Below are positions 43,049 through 51,353 of a DNA stretch of 64,000 nucleotides, one piece after another. Under the pieces are notes generated by a model. The model had not been told where the DNA came from, ran no database searches, and worked only from the letters and a program-made list of their open reading frames with translations. Source of the DNA: Altererythrobacter lutimaris (lineage in GTDB: Bacteria > Pseudomonadota > Alphaproteobacteria > Sphingomonadales > Sphingomonadaceae). The stretch is taken from the NCBI RefSeq assembly GCF_013371495.1, contig NZ_JABWTA010000001.1, positions 186,001 through 250,000 of the forward strand, given 5' to 3'. Every line of letters begins with the position of its first letter. Within the stretch, counting starts at the first letter, position 1. The position numbers were made by a program, and so were the translations under genes.

Positions 43049-44091
43049 GTACGAACGCTTACCAAGACCCAAAACTGCGTCAGCGTGGACGCGCTTCAGT
43101 GGATTTTCTGGCTCAGATGGCAATGGCCTCGGGCGGGGTGCGGCAGGCAGTGGATGGCGCAGTCAGCGAGGCGGTTAAAGACCCTGCTGAACTGCCTGAC
43201 GATCTGGATGAACGCCTCGCGCACATGGATGCAGCGCTTGCTGACAGTTCTGCCTACACAGTTCAGAAGCTGATGGGTGATTGGCACGGGCGCATGCATG
43301 GCCGCATTGCTGCAGAAGCATTCGGCGAAGTGGAAGGTGATCTCGCCGAAGCTTTTGCTGCTGCGGAACAAGGGCGGGCAACGCTGGAGCTCGATCCTGA
43401 TCTCGTTCCGCCAGACTATTGGGATGGCGTGAACTTTCACCGCACTCACGGCGGTTGGGACAAGCATCCCGAGCAAGGCTACGTGCACGGCGAGATCATT
43501 CATAAGAAAATGGTCGCGCGTTTCTTCCCTGGCGGAATTTTCAAGCAACGCGCTGAGGTTGCGGCGATGGCACCGCGCGACGACTATAAGCGCATTCTCG
43601 ACATGGGCTGCTCTTCCGGCCATTTCACCACTGGCTTGCAGACAGTCTATCCCGACGCGCAGATCTATGGCGTGGAACTCTCCGCACAGATGCTGAAGCA
43701 TGCCTGGCGTACCGCCAATGCGAACGGCTGGAACTGGAAGCTTTATCAGCGCGCGGCTGAAGACACTGGCTTTGAAGATGGCAGCTTTGACTTCGTCGCT
43801 AGTTACATCATTCTTCATGAAATGCCTGCCTGCGCCATCCGCAAGGTATTCGCCGAGGCGTTTCGTGTACTGGAGTCTGGTGGTGATATGCTGATGAGCG
43901 ATGTCACGCGCTATGCTGATATGGACAAGCTTTCTGTCTGGAAAGCGGATCGCGGGGCGAAGTTCGGCGGCGAACCACATTGGCGTGAAAGTGCGAGCCT
44001 TGATCTCGCTGAAATTGCCCGCGACGCAGGCTTTGTCGATGTGAAAGCGGGCGGGTATTATCCGCATGTCGTTCAAGGTCGCAAGCCATGA
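43045..44091 (+). CDS. SAM-dependent methyltransferase with N-terminal extension (module C)
   Basis: The protein has 348 residues, paralogous to those at 19052 and 29675. The extension shares LELDPDLVPPDYWDGVNFHRTHGGW with module B's IDPDFVEPDY region and QPGGY segment. Motif I is ILDMGCSSGHFTTG near residue 185, then come IYGVELSAQMLKHAW, TGFEDGSFDFVASYIILHEM and FRVLESGGDMLMSDV. The catalytic part is closest to module B by eye (ED(S/T)GFEDGSFD). It lies between a GPH symporter and its small partner, overlapping each by 4 bases. Confidence 0.85.
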   Translation: MSTNAYQDPKLRQRGRASVDFLAQMAMASGGVRQAVDGAVSEAVKDPAELPDDLDERLAHMDAALADSSAYTVQKLMGDWHGRMHGRIAAEAFGEVEGDLAEAFAAAEQGRATLELDPDLVPPDYWDGVNFHRTHGGWDKHPEQGYVHGEIIHKKMVARFFPGGIFKQRAEVAAMAPRDDYKRILDMGCSSGHFTTGLQTVYPDAQIYGVELSAQMLKHAWRTANANGWNWKLYQRAAEDTGFEDGSFDFVASYIILHEMPACAIRKVFAEAFRVLESGGDMLMSDVTRYADMDKLSVWKADRGAKFGGEPHWRESASLDLAEIARDAGFVDVKAGGYYPHVVQGRKP

Positions 44092-44378
44092 GCTCAGTCG
44101 ACCCCAAGAGCTTCAACACGCCGAAATCTGAGATTTTCGCTCCCGACCAGGTCGATAATATCGCCCGCGCAGTGCTCACGCTCACGCGCGAAGTGGCGGT
44201 TCTGAGCGATCGGGTGATGGTGCTTGAAGAGGTGTTGGGCCAGAAAGGGGTCGATGTGCGAGAAGCGGTTGATACCTACCAGCCGTCGGAAGAGTTTCAG
44301 GCGCGCGCAGATGCCAGCACGCAACTGATCCTCAAGAATGTCATCGCAGCTTTGCAGGGTGCCGACGGGGGCGATTAG
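44088..44378 (+). CDS. Small helical partner protein of methyltransferase module C
   Basis: This 96-residue protein is the third member of the small family. The conserved block is NIARAVLTLTREVAVLSDRVMVLEEVLGQKGVD, then REAVDTYQPSEEFQARADA and the hydrophobic tail LILKNVIAAL. It has no signal peptide or cysteines, and heptad-like spacing of Leu/Val suggests a coiled coil. It overlaps the methyltransferase stop as ATGA. Conservation of pairing across three diverged copies is the best evidence that the two proteins act together. Confidence 0.75.
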   Translation: MSSVDPKSFNTPKSEIFAPDQVDNIARAVLTLTREVAVLSDRVMVLEEVLGQKGVDVREAVDTYQPSEEFQARADASTQLILKNVIAALQGADGGD

Positions 44379-44459
44379 CTCATTAAGCGGGCCCGAAGAC
44401 GGAGATGGTACTGCTCAGCTGAAGACACGCTCAAACGTTGTCAGGGGCAAGGAAGACCT

Positions 44460-45434
44460 ATGGTATTGAAGCGTACTGGCCTGCCTTTCGGTGTCGCGGC
44501 GATCCTTGCGGGATGTACGGGACCGCTCGAGCGGACCCCGCTGCCGGAGCAGGCTTCTTCTCCTGAAAGTGAAAGCTGTGCAGCGCGTCTCGCAGGAGCT
44601 TCTAGCGAAGTTTCCTTGAGCGTGACTGAGGGCAGCGAGCGGCAAATACCGGTCACGCTCTTCCTGCCTGAGCAGCCCGGTGAGTATCCTCTGTTGGGAT
44701 TCTCGCACGGAGCCTTTGCCAGCCCAACCCGCTATCGGGCGATGCTCGCACCGTTAGCGAGTGCGGGTTACATCGTTATCGCGCCAATGCATGTGGATTC
44801 CGAAGAGTTCGGATCGGACGAGCGGCCCGATCGCGACACAACCTGGCGCACGCGGAACGAGGATATGGCGCTCGCGCTCAATCCCAATCAGGAGCTCCTC
44901 GACCTGCTTGAGGCGCGCGAATACACGCTTTCGAAAGGCAAGGTCGCATCAGTCGGGCATAGCTATGGCGCGATCATGGCGCAGCTGCCCGGAGGCGCGC
45001 TCGCCTATGAGAGCGATGGTTCTCAGGTTGATCGAGCTGATCCCGATGTGGACGTTGTGGTCGGCTGGTCGCCGCCAGGTTCAATTCCGACGATGATTGA
45101 CGCAGAGGGTTGGAACACGCTTGCGGTGCCGTCGCTGACAATCACCGGAACAACTGATGTGTTGCCCGGCTTTATCGATGATTGGCGCGCGCATCTGGCG
45201 AGTTATGAAAACGCGCCGATTGGCAAACGTGCATCATGGGTTGGCGAGGGTATCGACCACTATTTCGGAGGAATGTTCGGGCGCGAAAAACCGGCTGATG
45301 CGAACAGTCAGCGATTATTCCACCGCGCAATGGAAATCAGCCTCAACTTTATGGATCGGCATATCGGAAGCGAGCAGGTTTGCACGCTCGGTCCGCCCGT
45401 ATCGGGTGAGGCATATCAAGAGGATGGTGCATGA
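44460..45434 (+). CDS. Secreted alpha/beta hydrolase lipoprotein (chlorophyllase/dienelactone hydrolase-like)
   Basis: The protein has 324 residues. The signal peptide ends in a lipobox (AAILAGC, then TGP). The nucleophile elbow is ASVGHSYGAIMAQL near residue 165, the acid lies in TGTTDVLPGFIDDW, and the His is in VGEGIDHYFGG. The opening LFLPEQPGEYPLLGFSHG is typical of secreted esterases. It is translated with the serine hydrolase that follows (4-base overlap), so both probably act in the periplasm or at the cell surface on an ester or amide before uptake. Confidence 0.83.
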   Translation: MVLKRTGLPFGVAAILAGCTGPLERTPLPEQASSPESESCAARLAGASSEVSLSVTEGSERQIPVTLFLPEQPGEYPLLGFSHGAFASPTRYRAMLAPLASAGYIVIAPMHVDSEEFGSDERPDRDTTWRTRNEDMALALNPNQELLDLLEAREYTLSKGKVASVGHSYGAIMAQLPGGALAYESDGSQVDRADPDVDVVVGWSPPGSIPTMIDAEGWNTLAVPSLTITGTTDVLPGFIDDWRAHLASYENAPIGKRASWVGEGIDHYFGGMFGREKPADANSQRLFHRAMEISLNFMDRHIGSEQVCTLGPPVSGEAYQEDGA

Positions 45435-46651
45435 CACGCGAATTCAAGCTTCTCACAGCTGTCCTTGCGATTGCGCTTGCGGGTTGCAGTGCCGTCGAAC
45501 CAGCAGCGCCGAAAGTTGCTGCGACATCCCCGCCTGCTGAGAAGTCTTACCCTGATCAGGCGGAGCTTTACTCCGATCTCGACAATCCCATGCGACCGGA
45601 CGAGTTTCAGGGTGCGACAATCCTTGATGTCGATCGCTACCGTCCGACTTACAACTTGACGGGTTGCGAGGCGGCGCCACTGCCTGTGGCTGAGCCGACA
45701 CCAGCTCTTTCTCAAGCTCTCGCCAAGGCAAAGGCATACTCCGAAGAGGCAAGCGGTGTCGGCCTGATCGTCATGGTGGATGGGGCGGTCGTGCATGAAA
45801 GCTATGCCAATGGCGCGGACGAGAATTCACTGACCACCTCTGCGTCCAAGATGAAATCTGTCCTTGCGCTGCTTTACGGCATTGCGATCGAGCAAGGACA
45901 TATCGGATCGATTGACGATTCAGCCGGCGCTTACCTTGATGAGTGGACTGACGATCCACGTGGAGCGATCACTCTGCGGCAGCTGATGACTATGTCTGCC
46001 GGGCTTGGCCCGACTGACTTCATGCAGTTGATTTTCGCGCCAGACATCGCGCCGGTTGCGCTGCAGGCTGCGAGGATTAGCGCGCCAGACACAGAGTTCA
46101 ATTACAGCAATGCCAACAGCAGAATCCTCGCGATCATTCTGGACAGGCAAGTGCGCGCAGCGGGCTTTGCAAGCCTCGCACAATTCCTGCAAGCAGAGCT
46201 GTGGTGCCCATTGGGCGGTAGCGATGCATTGCTGTGGGTCGACCCGGCAGGCAAAGCGCGCGGTTATGCAGGCCTGCACGCAATTTTGCGCGACTGGGCA
46301 AGAGTTGGCGATCTGATCCGCAACAACGGCACGGCCAATGGCAAACAGATCGTGCCAGCTGAATGGATTGCAGAAATGGCGAAGCCGTCGGCGGTCAACT
46401 CGCAATATGGCTTGCATGTCTGGCTCGGAGGCGAGTGGACCCCGCAAAGGTCCTACAGTGCTGCCAATCCGATCAAGATCACACACAGCGAAGCATTTGA
46501 AGCCAAGGACATCATCTACTTTGACGGGTTTGGTGGGCAGCGTGTCTATGTGATGCCGTCTGAAGGCGTGACGATTGCGCGATCAGGCCTCGTGAACATG
46601 CAATTTGATGACGCTATTTTGCCCAATACGGTTGCACGCGCAGTCGAGTGA
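45431..46651 (+). CDS. Class C beta-lactamase-fold serine hydrolase, lipoprotein
   Basis: The protein has 406 residues. The signal peptide ends in the lipobox VLAIALAGC, then SAVEP. The S-x-x-K motif is SASKMKSVLALLYG near residue 138 (SKMK), and Y-x-N is in FNYSNANSRI near residue 224. LRQLMTMSAGLG is typical of EstB/nylon-oligomer-hydrolase-like enzymes. No KTG box was clearly seen; the corresponding place may be KITHSEAFE. It is similar in layout to the gene at 2746. Esterase or amidase action on the catabolic substrate is more likely than antibiotic resistance. Confidence 0.82.
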   Translation: MTREFKLLTAVLAIALAGCSAVEPAAPKVAATSPPAEKSYPDQAELYSDLDNPMRPDEFQGATILDVDRYRPTYNLTGCEAAPLPVAEPTPALSQALAKAKAYSEEASGVGLIVMVDGAVVHESYANGADENSLTTSASKMKSVLALLYGIAIEQGHIGSIDDSAGAYLDEWTDDPRGAITLRQLMTMSAGLGPTDFMQLIFAPDIAPVALQAARISAPDTEFNYSNANSRILAIILDRQVRAAGFASLAQFLQAELWCPLGGSDALLWVDPAGKARGYAGLHAILRDWARVGDLIRNNGTANGKQIVPAEWIAEMAKPSAVNSQYGLHVWLGGEWTPQRSYSAANPIKITHSEAFEAKDIIYFDGFGGQRVYVMPSEGVTIARSGLVNMQFDDAILPNTVARAVE

Positions 46652-46669
46652 GCAGCGAGGGCTGAGCGG

Positions 46670-47356
46670 TCACTCTCTAAAGAAGAAAGCCTTGCGCGTT
46701 TCTTCTGTCGGATCGCCGACTTTCATGTCGGTTTTGAGCAAAGCCATGCCGCGCTGAACGCCCGGGCGCGTTTCACATTTCTCGATCCATGCGGCGACAT
46801 TCGGGAATGCACTGATGTCGATGCCGTGCAGCTTTTGCTGGCGCGCATCCATCCATGGGTAGGTCGCCATGTCTGCCAGCGAGTATTCGTCCCCAGCAAT
46901 CCAAGGCTTCTTGGCCAATTCGCGATCGATGAGACCATAAAGCCGCTTGGTTTCACCGCTGTAGCGCTCGATGGCGTAAGGAACTTCCTCAGCTGCATAC
47001 CCGCGAAAGTGTCCGCATTGGCCAAACATCGGGCCGATATTGGCGCACTGGAAAAACACCCATTGCGTGATGATTGAGCGCTGAACCGGATCATCGGGCC
47101 AGAACTTTCCGGTCTTCTGTGCAAGATAAAGCAGGATCGCGCCGGATTCGAAAACCGTGTGCGGGCGTCCATCCGGTCCGTCATAGTCAACGATCGCAGG
47201 AACACGATTGTTGGGGCTGATCGCGATAAAGTCAGGCGCGTGCTGTTCGCCGGTCAAGATATTGATCGGCTGCGTCACATAATCGAGCTCGAATTCTTCC
47301 AACGCGATGGAAATCTTGTGGCCGTTGGGTGTGGGCCAGAAATAGAAGTCGATCAT
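46670..47356 (-). CDS. Glutathione S-transferase (YfcG/Ure2-like)
   Basis: The protein has 228 residues. The thioredoxin-like N-terminal domain reads FYFWPTPNGHKISIALEEFELDY, SPNNRVPAIVDYDG and FESGAILLYLAQKTG. The helical C-terminal domain carries GDEYSLADMATYPWMDA. This nu-class type often uses two glutathiones and can reduce disulfides or peroxides. It lies 5 bases after a second GST gene, so the two are co-transcribed. A role in detoxifying or isomerising an electrophilic ring-cleavage product is possible. Confidence 0.88.
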   Translation of the reverse strand: MIDFYFWPTPNGHKISIALEEFELDYVTQPINILTGEQHAPDFIAISPNNRVPAIVDYDGPDGRPHTVFESGAILLYLAQKTGKFWPDDPVQRSIITQWVFFQCANIGPMFGQCGHFRGYAAEEVPYAIERYSGETKRLYGLIDRELAKKPWIAGDEYSLADMATYPWMDARQQKLHGIDISAFPNVAAWIEKCETRPGVQRGMALLKTDMKVGDPTEETRKAFFFRE

Positions 47357-47361
47357 TGCGA

Positions 47362-48087
47362 TTAAGCCTTTTGAGCTGCGAGGACTTCTTGGACAGCCGC
47401 CTGCAGTCTTGCTGCGCTGGTATCGCTTGTGAAGTCCTTGTTGTAATGCGATTGGACCGATGGACGCTGCACCGCTTCATCGTACCAATCAGAGAGCGCT
47501 GGACGACCTTCGCGCCAATCGAAGTTGGGGTAGATCGGGTCCTTCGCTTCGTAGAATTCCGCGCGGAAACCCAAATAGCTGATCGCATGCAGCATGGCCG
47601 CGTGGCCGACATCGAACGTGTCCCAGCCTTTCGCAGCTTCGCTATCCAGCCAATCGAGCCCGCGAATGAATTTTGGCCAGAGCCGTTCGAACACGAACAT
47701 GTTCCACTGGCCTGGCTCTTGCCATTGTTCGGCAACCATCTGGACTGTGCCTTCGAAGATCGTGTCTGACAGAGCAAGGCGCGTCACGGCATCCCAACGC
47801 GCTGGCCCGGGTTCAGGATACATACGACGAGCTTTGCTTTGGCTGTCGAGGAACTCACAAATCGCCTGACTGCCATAGATTACTTGGCCTTCATCCGTGG
47901 CCATCGTCGGAACCTTGCTCAGCGGATTGATCGCCGCGATGGAATAGGCTTCGCCCTGATCTTCGCCATCGAGATTCTTAAAGGGGAATGTCGCGACGAA
48001 GTCGATCTCGTCCCACAATCCGCACTCATGCGCAGTGACGAGAACCTTGTGAATGAAGGTGTGAAACGGAGAGTAAAACAACTTCAT
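47362..48087 (-). CDS. Glutathione S-transferase family protein
   Basis: The protein has 241 residues. The N-terminal domain is KLFYSPFHTFIHKVLVTAHECGL, INPLSKVPTMATDEGQVIYGSQAICEFLD. The helical domain follows, with FDVGHAAMLHAISYLGFRAEF. A Ser or Thr in the SPFHTF segment could serve as the glutathione-activating residue. It is poorly similar to its neighbour, so it is not a recent duplicate. It follows the PhyH dioxygenase by 56 bases on the same strand. Confidence 0.83.
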   Translation of the reverse strand: MKLFYSPFHTFIHKVLVTAHECGLWDEIDFVATFPFKNLDGEDQGEAYSIAAINPLSKVPTMATDEGQVIYGSQAICEFLDSQSKARRMYPEPGPARWDAVTRLALSDTIFEGTVQMVAEQWQEPGQWNMFVFERLWPKFIRGLDWLDSEAAKGWDTFDVGHAAMLHAISYLGFRAEFYEAKDPIYPNFDWREGRPALSDWYDEAVQRPSVQSHYNKDFTSDTSAARLQAAVQEVLAAQKA

Positions 48088-48143
48088 TGGATATGCTCCT
48101 CGCGTTGCTGCGGTCTGATTTCGGAAGGTACTCTAGGTCGAAC

Positions 48144-49124
48144 TTAATGCATGCCGACCTTCTGGTGATCGGGTGACTTGTCCTTGGCAGACAGTTCGCC
48201 GGCTTCTTCCTTTTGCTTCATATTCTTGAAGGTATCGAACTCGTTCACGCCGCCCATTTCCTTCTTGGGCCAACGCGTTGCAAAGCCACGCGGGTATTCG
48301 CTGTCATCGTCTTTGCGACCATCTTCTGACCACAAGAGCGGGAAGAGCGGGCCGTCCGGCTTTTCGCCTTCAAGCATCTCGTCAAAACTAACGCCCGCCA
48401 GGTTCAGGCAGTCCGGACGAGGTGCCCAGCGGATGTCATCGCCAAACACGCGCTCTGAAATGGCAATGCGCCAGTCGTCAGTCGGATTACCTGAAGAATA
48501 ATGCAGCGCCCACGGGTGCACGATCAAGATATCGCCCGGATCCATATCCCAAGTCAGAAAGCGCTTGCCCGGTTCACCACGCATTGGTTCGATATCCGGG
48601 TGAGGCACCCGGTCATCAGGCTTGATCATCTTGCGCGCATTCGGGCTGAATAGCCAATAGGGAACATCATCATGCTGGCTTTCCGCGAGCACTTCCAAGC
48701 AGTTCTCTTTCACGATCGGGGTAAGTGGTATCCAAATGGAAGGAACCATCTTCCCTTCCACCGGGAATGCCATCCGGTCACAATGCCAAAGCGTCTTGGC
48801 ATCAGATTGTGGCGGTTTCGCAAAGAACTCGTCAAAATAGAAACGGATTTCCTTTGATTCCATGACCTTGCCTGCAGCTTCAGCAAGCGGTCCCTTAAAC
48901 ACAAGTTCACGATATGCTTCCAAACGTCGCGCCATGTAGCGACCAGGAAGAGTTGGAAGTAGGCCGACGTCCTCTTTCTCAATGATCACCTGGCGCGCAA
49001 TGGGTTCGAGCAAATCGATCCAGTCTTTGTCGAGGACATTGCGCAAGCAAACGGCACCGTCGCGTTTGTAGTCATCGATATCCTGCTGAGTGATATCGCG
49101 CAGCGGACTGGAATTGAGCGGCAT
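48144..49124 (-). CDS. Phytanoyl-CoA dioxygenase (PhyH) family 2-oxoglutarate/iron oxygenase
   Basis: The protein is 326 residues from the ATG at 49124 (AAGGAG 7 bases upstream). The iron site is seen as H-x-D in LWHCDRMAFPVEG and a distal His in ILIVHPWALHYSSG, with the 2-oxoglutarate Arg in WRIAISERVFGDD. VPSIWIPLTPIVKENCLEVLAES is typical of the family. It hydroxylates an aliphatic carbon using oxygen and 2-oxoglutarate. Dyad site D lies 75 bases upstream, and the second monooxygenase unit diverges from it. Confidence 0.87.
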   Translation of the reverse strand: MPLNSSPLRDITQQDIDDYKRDGAVCLRNVLDKDWIDLLEPIARQVIIEKEDVGLLPTLPGRYMARRLEAYRELVFKGPLAEAAGKVMESKEIRFYFDEFFAKPPQSDAKTLWHCDRMAFPVEGKMVPSIWIPLTPIVKENCLEVLAESQHDDVPYWLFSPNARKMIKPDDRVPHPDIEPMRGEPGKRFLTWDMDPGDILIVHPWALHYSSGNPTDDWRIAISERVFGDDIRWAPRPDCLNLAGVSFDEMLEGEKPDGPLFPLLWSEDGRKDDDSEYPRGFATRWPKKEMGGVNEFDTFKNMKQKEEAGELSAKDKSPDHQKVGMH

Positions 49125-49198
49125 TGTCGTACTCCTTACGTCTTTAACTCCTAGCGATACCAAAGGGGTTCCATCGCGGGTTCAGCAAGTCCCGATAC

Positions 49199-49215
49199 TA
49201 TCCACGCTTCGGATA
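49199..49215. promoter_or_regulatory. Cluster dyad motif, site D (divergent phyH / monooxygenase)
   Basis: TATCC-ACGCTTC-GGATA with perfect arms. On the minus strand it is followed by GT, as at the other sites. It is 75 bases upstream of phyH and 154 bases before the monooxygenase start, so it serves phyH more clearly. Confidence 0.6.
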
Positions 49216-49368
49216 TTAATGGTGCGTCGGTGCGCCCTCCTGGACGAGTACCAAGGTCGCAGGGCTGCAAGCTCTTCGCAGGGTGGAGAAATTGTAAAGC
49301 GGGGCCTGTTCGTTTTGTCATCTCCCTTATTGCTGCCTCACGGACTGGTCGAAAATTCGGAGTTAACA

Positions 49369-50571
49369 ATGCAGGAAATCCGCACGCAGGTTGTGGTGGC
49401 AGGAGCTGGCCCGGTCGGGACTGTTGCGGCCTATTTGCTCGCGAGCCGCGGTATTGATGTGGTGCTGTTGGAAGACGGTGCTGATTGCGCACTCGATCTG
49501 CGTGCGTCCACTTTCCACCCGCCAACGCTCGAGATGCTCGAGCGTTTCGACATCACGCCGCGCCTGATCGAGAAGGGTTTGAAAGCACCGATCTACCACT
49601 TCCGCGAGCGCCGCACGGGCGAAGTCATAGACTTCGATCTGAGCGAAATCGCCGATATCACAAAGCATCCTTATCGCATTCAGTGCGAGCAGTATCACCT
49701 GTCGAGAATGCTGTCCGAAGGCGTGCGCAGCCAGCCTGGTGCAGAAGTCCTGTTCAACCACCGCGTTGTGGCGCTGGAGCAGTCGCCAGAAGATGTGACT
49801 GTCTATGCGGAGACGCCCTATTCGATACTCAAGATCAGAGCTGATTATCTGATCGGCGCTGATGGTTCGAACAGCTCGGTTCGCAAGTGGCTCGGCACGG
49901 AATTCGATGGCTTTACCTATCCGGAAAAGTTCCTTTGCTTCACGACCGAAGAGCCGCTGGAAGAGCACATCGAGAATCTCGCTTATGTGAACTACGTGTC
50001 TGACCCAGAGGAATGGATGGTGCTCCTTCGCGTACCATCACTTTGGCGGGTATTGGTCCCTGCGGACATGGATACGCCGGACGATGTCCTCAAAGCGGAC
50101 CCCAAGAAGGAAGAAGTCTTCAACCGTCTGATTGGTAAGGCTGATGTGAAGACTCATCACCGCACGATCTATCGCGTGCACCAACGGGTCGCGAAAAGCT
50201 TCCTGACGGGGCGCACGGCGCTGATCGGCGATGCGGCGCATCTTAATAACCCGATCGGCGGGTTCGGCATGAACTCAGGCATTCACGATGCCTTCAATCT
50301 GGGTGAGCGCTTGCTGAAGATCTATCAGCATGGTGCCGATGCAGACCATGAGCTCAATGCTTTTGAGCGTCAGCGTCGCACTACGACGCATGACTTCATT
50401 CAAGCGCAGACGATCCGCAATATGGAGTACCTGAAAGAGGGCGAGGACCAGCTTCATGACCGCCGCAAGGCTGAAATGCAGGCTATCCGTGATGATCCTG
50501 TGCGTCGCCGCGAATTCCTGCTGCGTCAGTCGATGATCGATTGTGTCGAGAAAGAAAGGGAAATGGCCTGA
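49369..50571 (+). CDS. FAD-dependent hydroxylase (PheA/TfdB/MhpA-like)
   Basis: The protein is 400 residues from the ATG at 49369 (GGAG 7 bases upstream). The FAD site is VVVAGAGPVGTVAAYLLASRGIDVVLLE, the second motif is YLIGADGSNSSVRKWLG, and the third is GRTALIGDAAHLNNPIGGFGMNSGIHDAFNLG. The C-terminal thioredoxin-like domain of phenol hydroxylases is missing, as in shorter members. It hydroxylates a ring or unsaturated substrate. The next gene starts inside its stop (TGATG), giving a three-gene unit with a racemase-fold enzyme and a deacylase. Confidence 0.88.
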   Translation: MQEIRTQVVVAGAGPVGTVAAYLLASRGIDVVLLEDGADCALDLRASTFHPPTLEMLERFDITPRLIEKGLKAPIYHFRERRTGEVIDFDLSEIADITKHPYRIQCEQYHLSRMLSEGVRSQPGAEVLFNHRVVALEQSPEDVTVYAETPYSILKIRADYLIGADGSNSSVRKWLGTEFDGFTYPEKFLCFTTEEPLEEHIENLAYVNYVSDPEEWMVLLRVPSLWRVLVPADMDTPDDVLKADPKKEEVFNRLIGKADVKTHHRTIYRVHQRVAKSFLTGRTALIGDAAHLNNPIGGFGMNSGIHDAFNLGERLLKIYQHGADADHELNAFERQRRTTTHDFIQAQTIRNMEYLKEGEDQLHDRRKAEMQAIRDDPVRRREFLLRQSMIDCVEKEREMA

Positions 50572-51338
50572 TGCCGGTCAAGCCTCGTCCTAATCCGGAC
50601 GCTCAAGGCTATCGCGCGCTATTTGGTGTGCTTGGTCCCTCGACCAATACAATCGTCCAGCCAGATTTCGATGACCTGCGTCTACGCGGCGTCACGAACC
50701 ATTACAGCCGGATTGTGGTTGATGACGCCAACGCGATTTCGGATGAGACATTCATGGCGGGCACGCTGGAGATCAGCAACAACACGCTGGAGGCTGTTCG
50801 CGGTGTTCTGACTTGCAATCCTGACTACCTCGTCATGGGGATGTCGGCGGTGACCTTCTACGGTGGAGCAAAGGGCGCAGAAGAGTGGCGGCAGAATATC
50901 GAAGATGCTTCAGGGCTCAAACTGTGTACTGGCTCGCAGTCCTTGATCGAAGCGTTCAACGCCTATGGCGGGATCAAGAAGATCGCGGTTATCTCTCCCT
51001 ATTTCCCTAGCGCGAATGCGCATGTGGCGCATTTCATGTCCGACCACGGCATCGAAGTCGTGCGCGACACCTGCCTCCAATGCCCAAGCTGGACTGCCAT
51101 TGCGCAAGTTCCGACAGAAACGCTGCGTGATGAACTCATGAAGCTTGATGGCGATGATATTGACGCGCTGGTGCAAGTGGGCACGAACCTCTCCATGGTG
51201 CGCTTTGCTGCTGCAGCAGAGGAATGGCTCGGCAAGCCCGTAATCGCAATCAATACAGCCACATACTGGAACGCTCTGCGCCAGAACGGCATTAAAGATC
51301 AAAAGACCGGTTTTGGCCGGCTGATGTCCGACTTCTAA
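50571..51338 (+). CDS. Asp/Glu racemase superfamily protein (arylmalonate decarboxylase/maleate isomerase-like) lacking both catalytic cysteines
   Basis: The protein has 255 residues. The fold is clear from VMGMSAVTFYGGAKG, IKKIAVISPYFPSANAHVAHFMSDHGIEV, and VIAINTATYWNALRQNG with GFGRLM at the end, a layout like arylmalonate decarboxylase. In racemases and maleate isomerase, Cys sits where GMSAVTF and LVQVGTNLS are here; neither position has one. Arylmalonate decarboxylase keeps only the second Cys. Isomerisation by covalent Cys chemistry is therefore unlikely. The three cysteines that remain (KLCTG, DTCLQCPS) lie elsewhere. It is coupled to the monooxygenase before it. Confidence 0.8.
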   Translation: MPVKPRPNPDAQGYRALFGVLGPSTNTIVQPDFDDLRLRGVTNHYSRIVVDDANAISDETFMAGTLEISNNTLEAVRGVLTCNPDYLVMGMSAVTFYGGAKGAEEWRQNIEDASGLKLCTGSQSLIEAFNAYGGIKKIAVISPYFPSANAHVAHFMSDHGIEVVRDTCLQCPSWTAIAQVPTETLRDELMKLDGDDIDALVQVGTNLSMVRFAAAAEEWLGKPVIAINTATYWNALRQNGIKDQKTGFGRLMSDF

Positions 51339-51353
51339 GGAATACGCTCTAAC

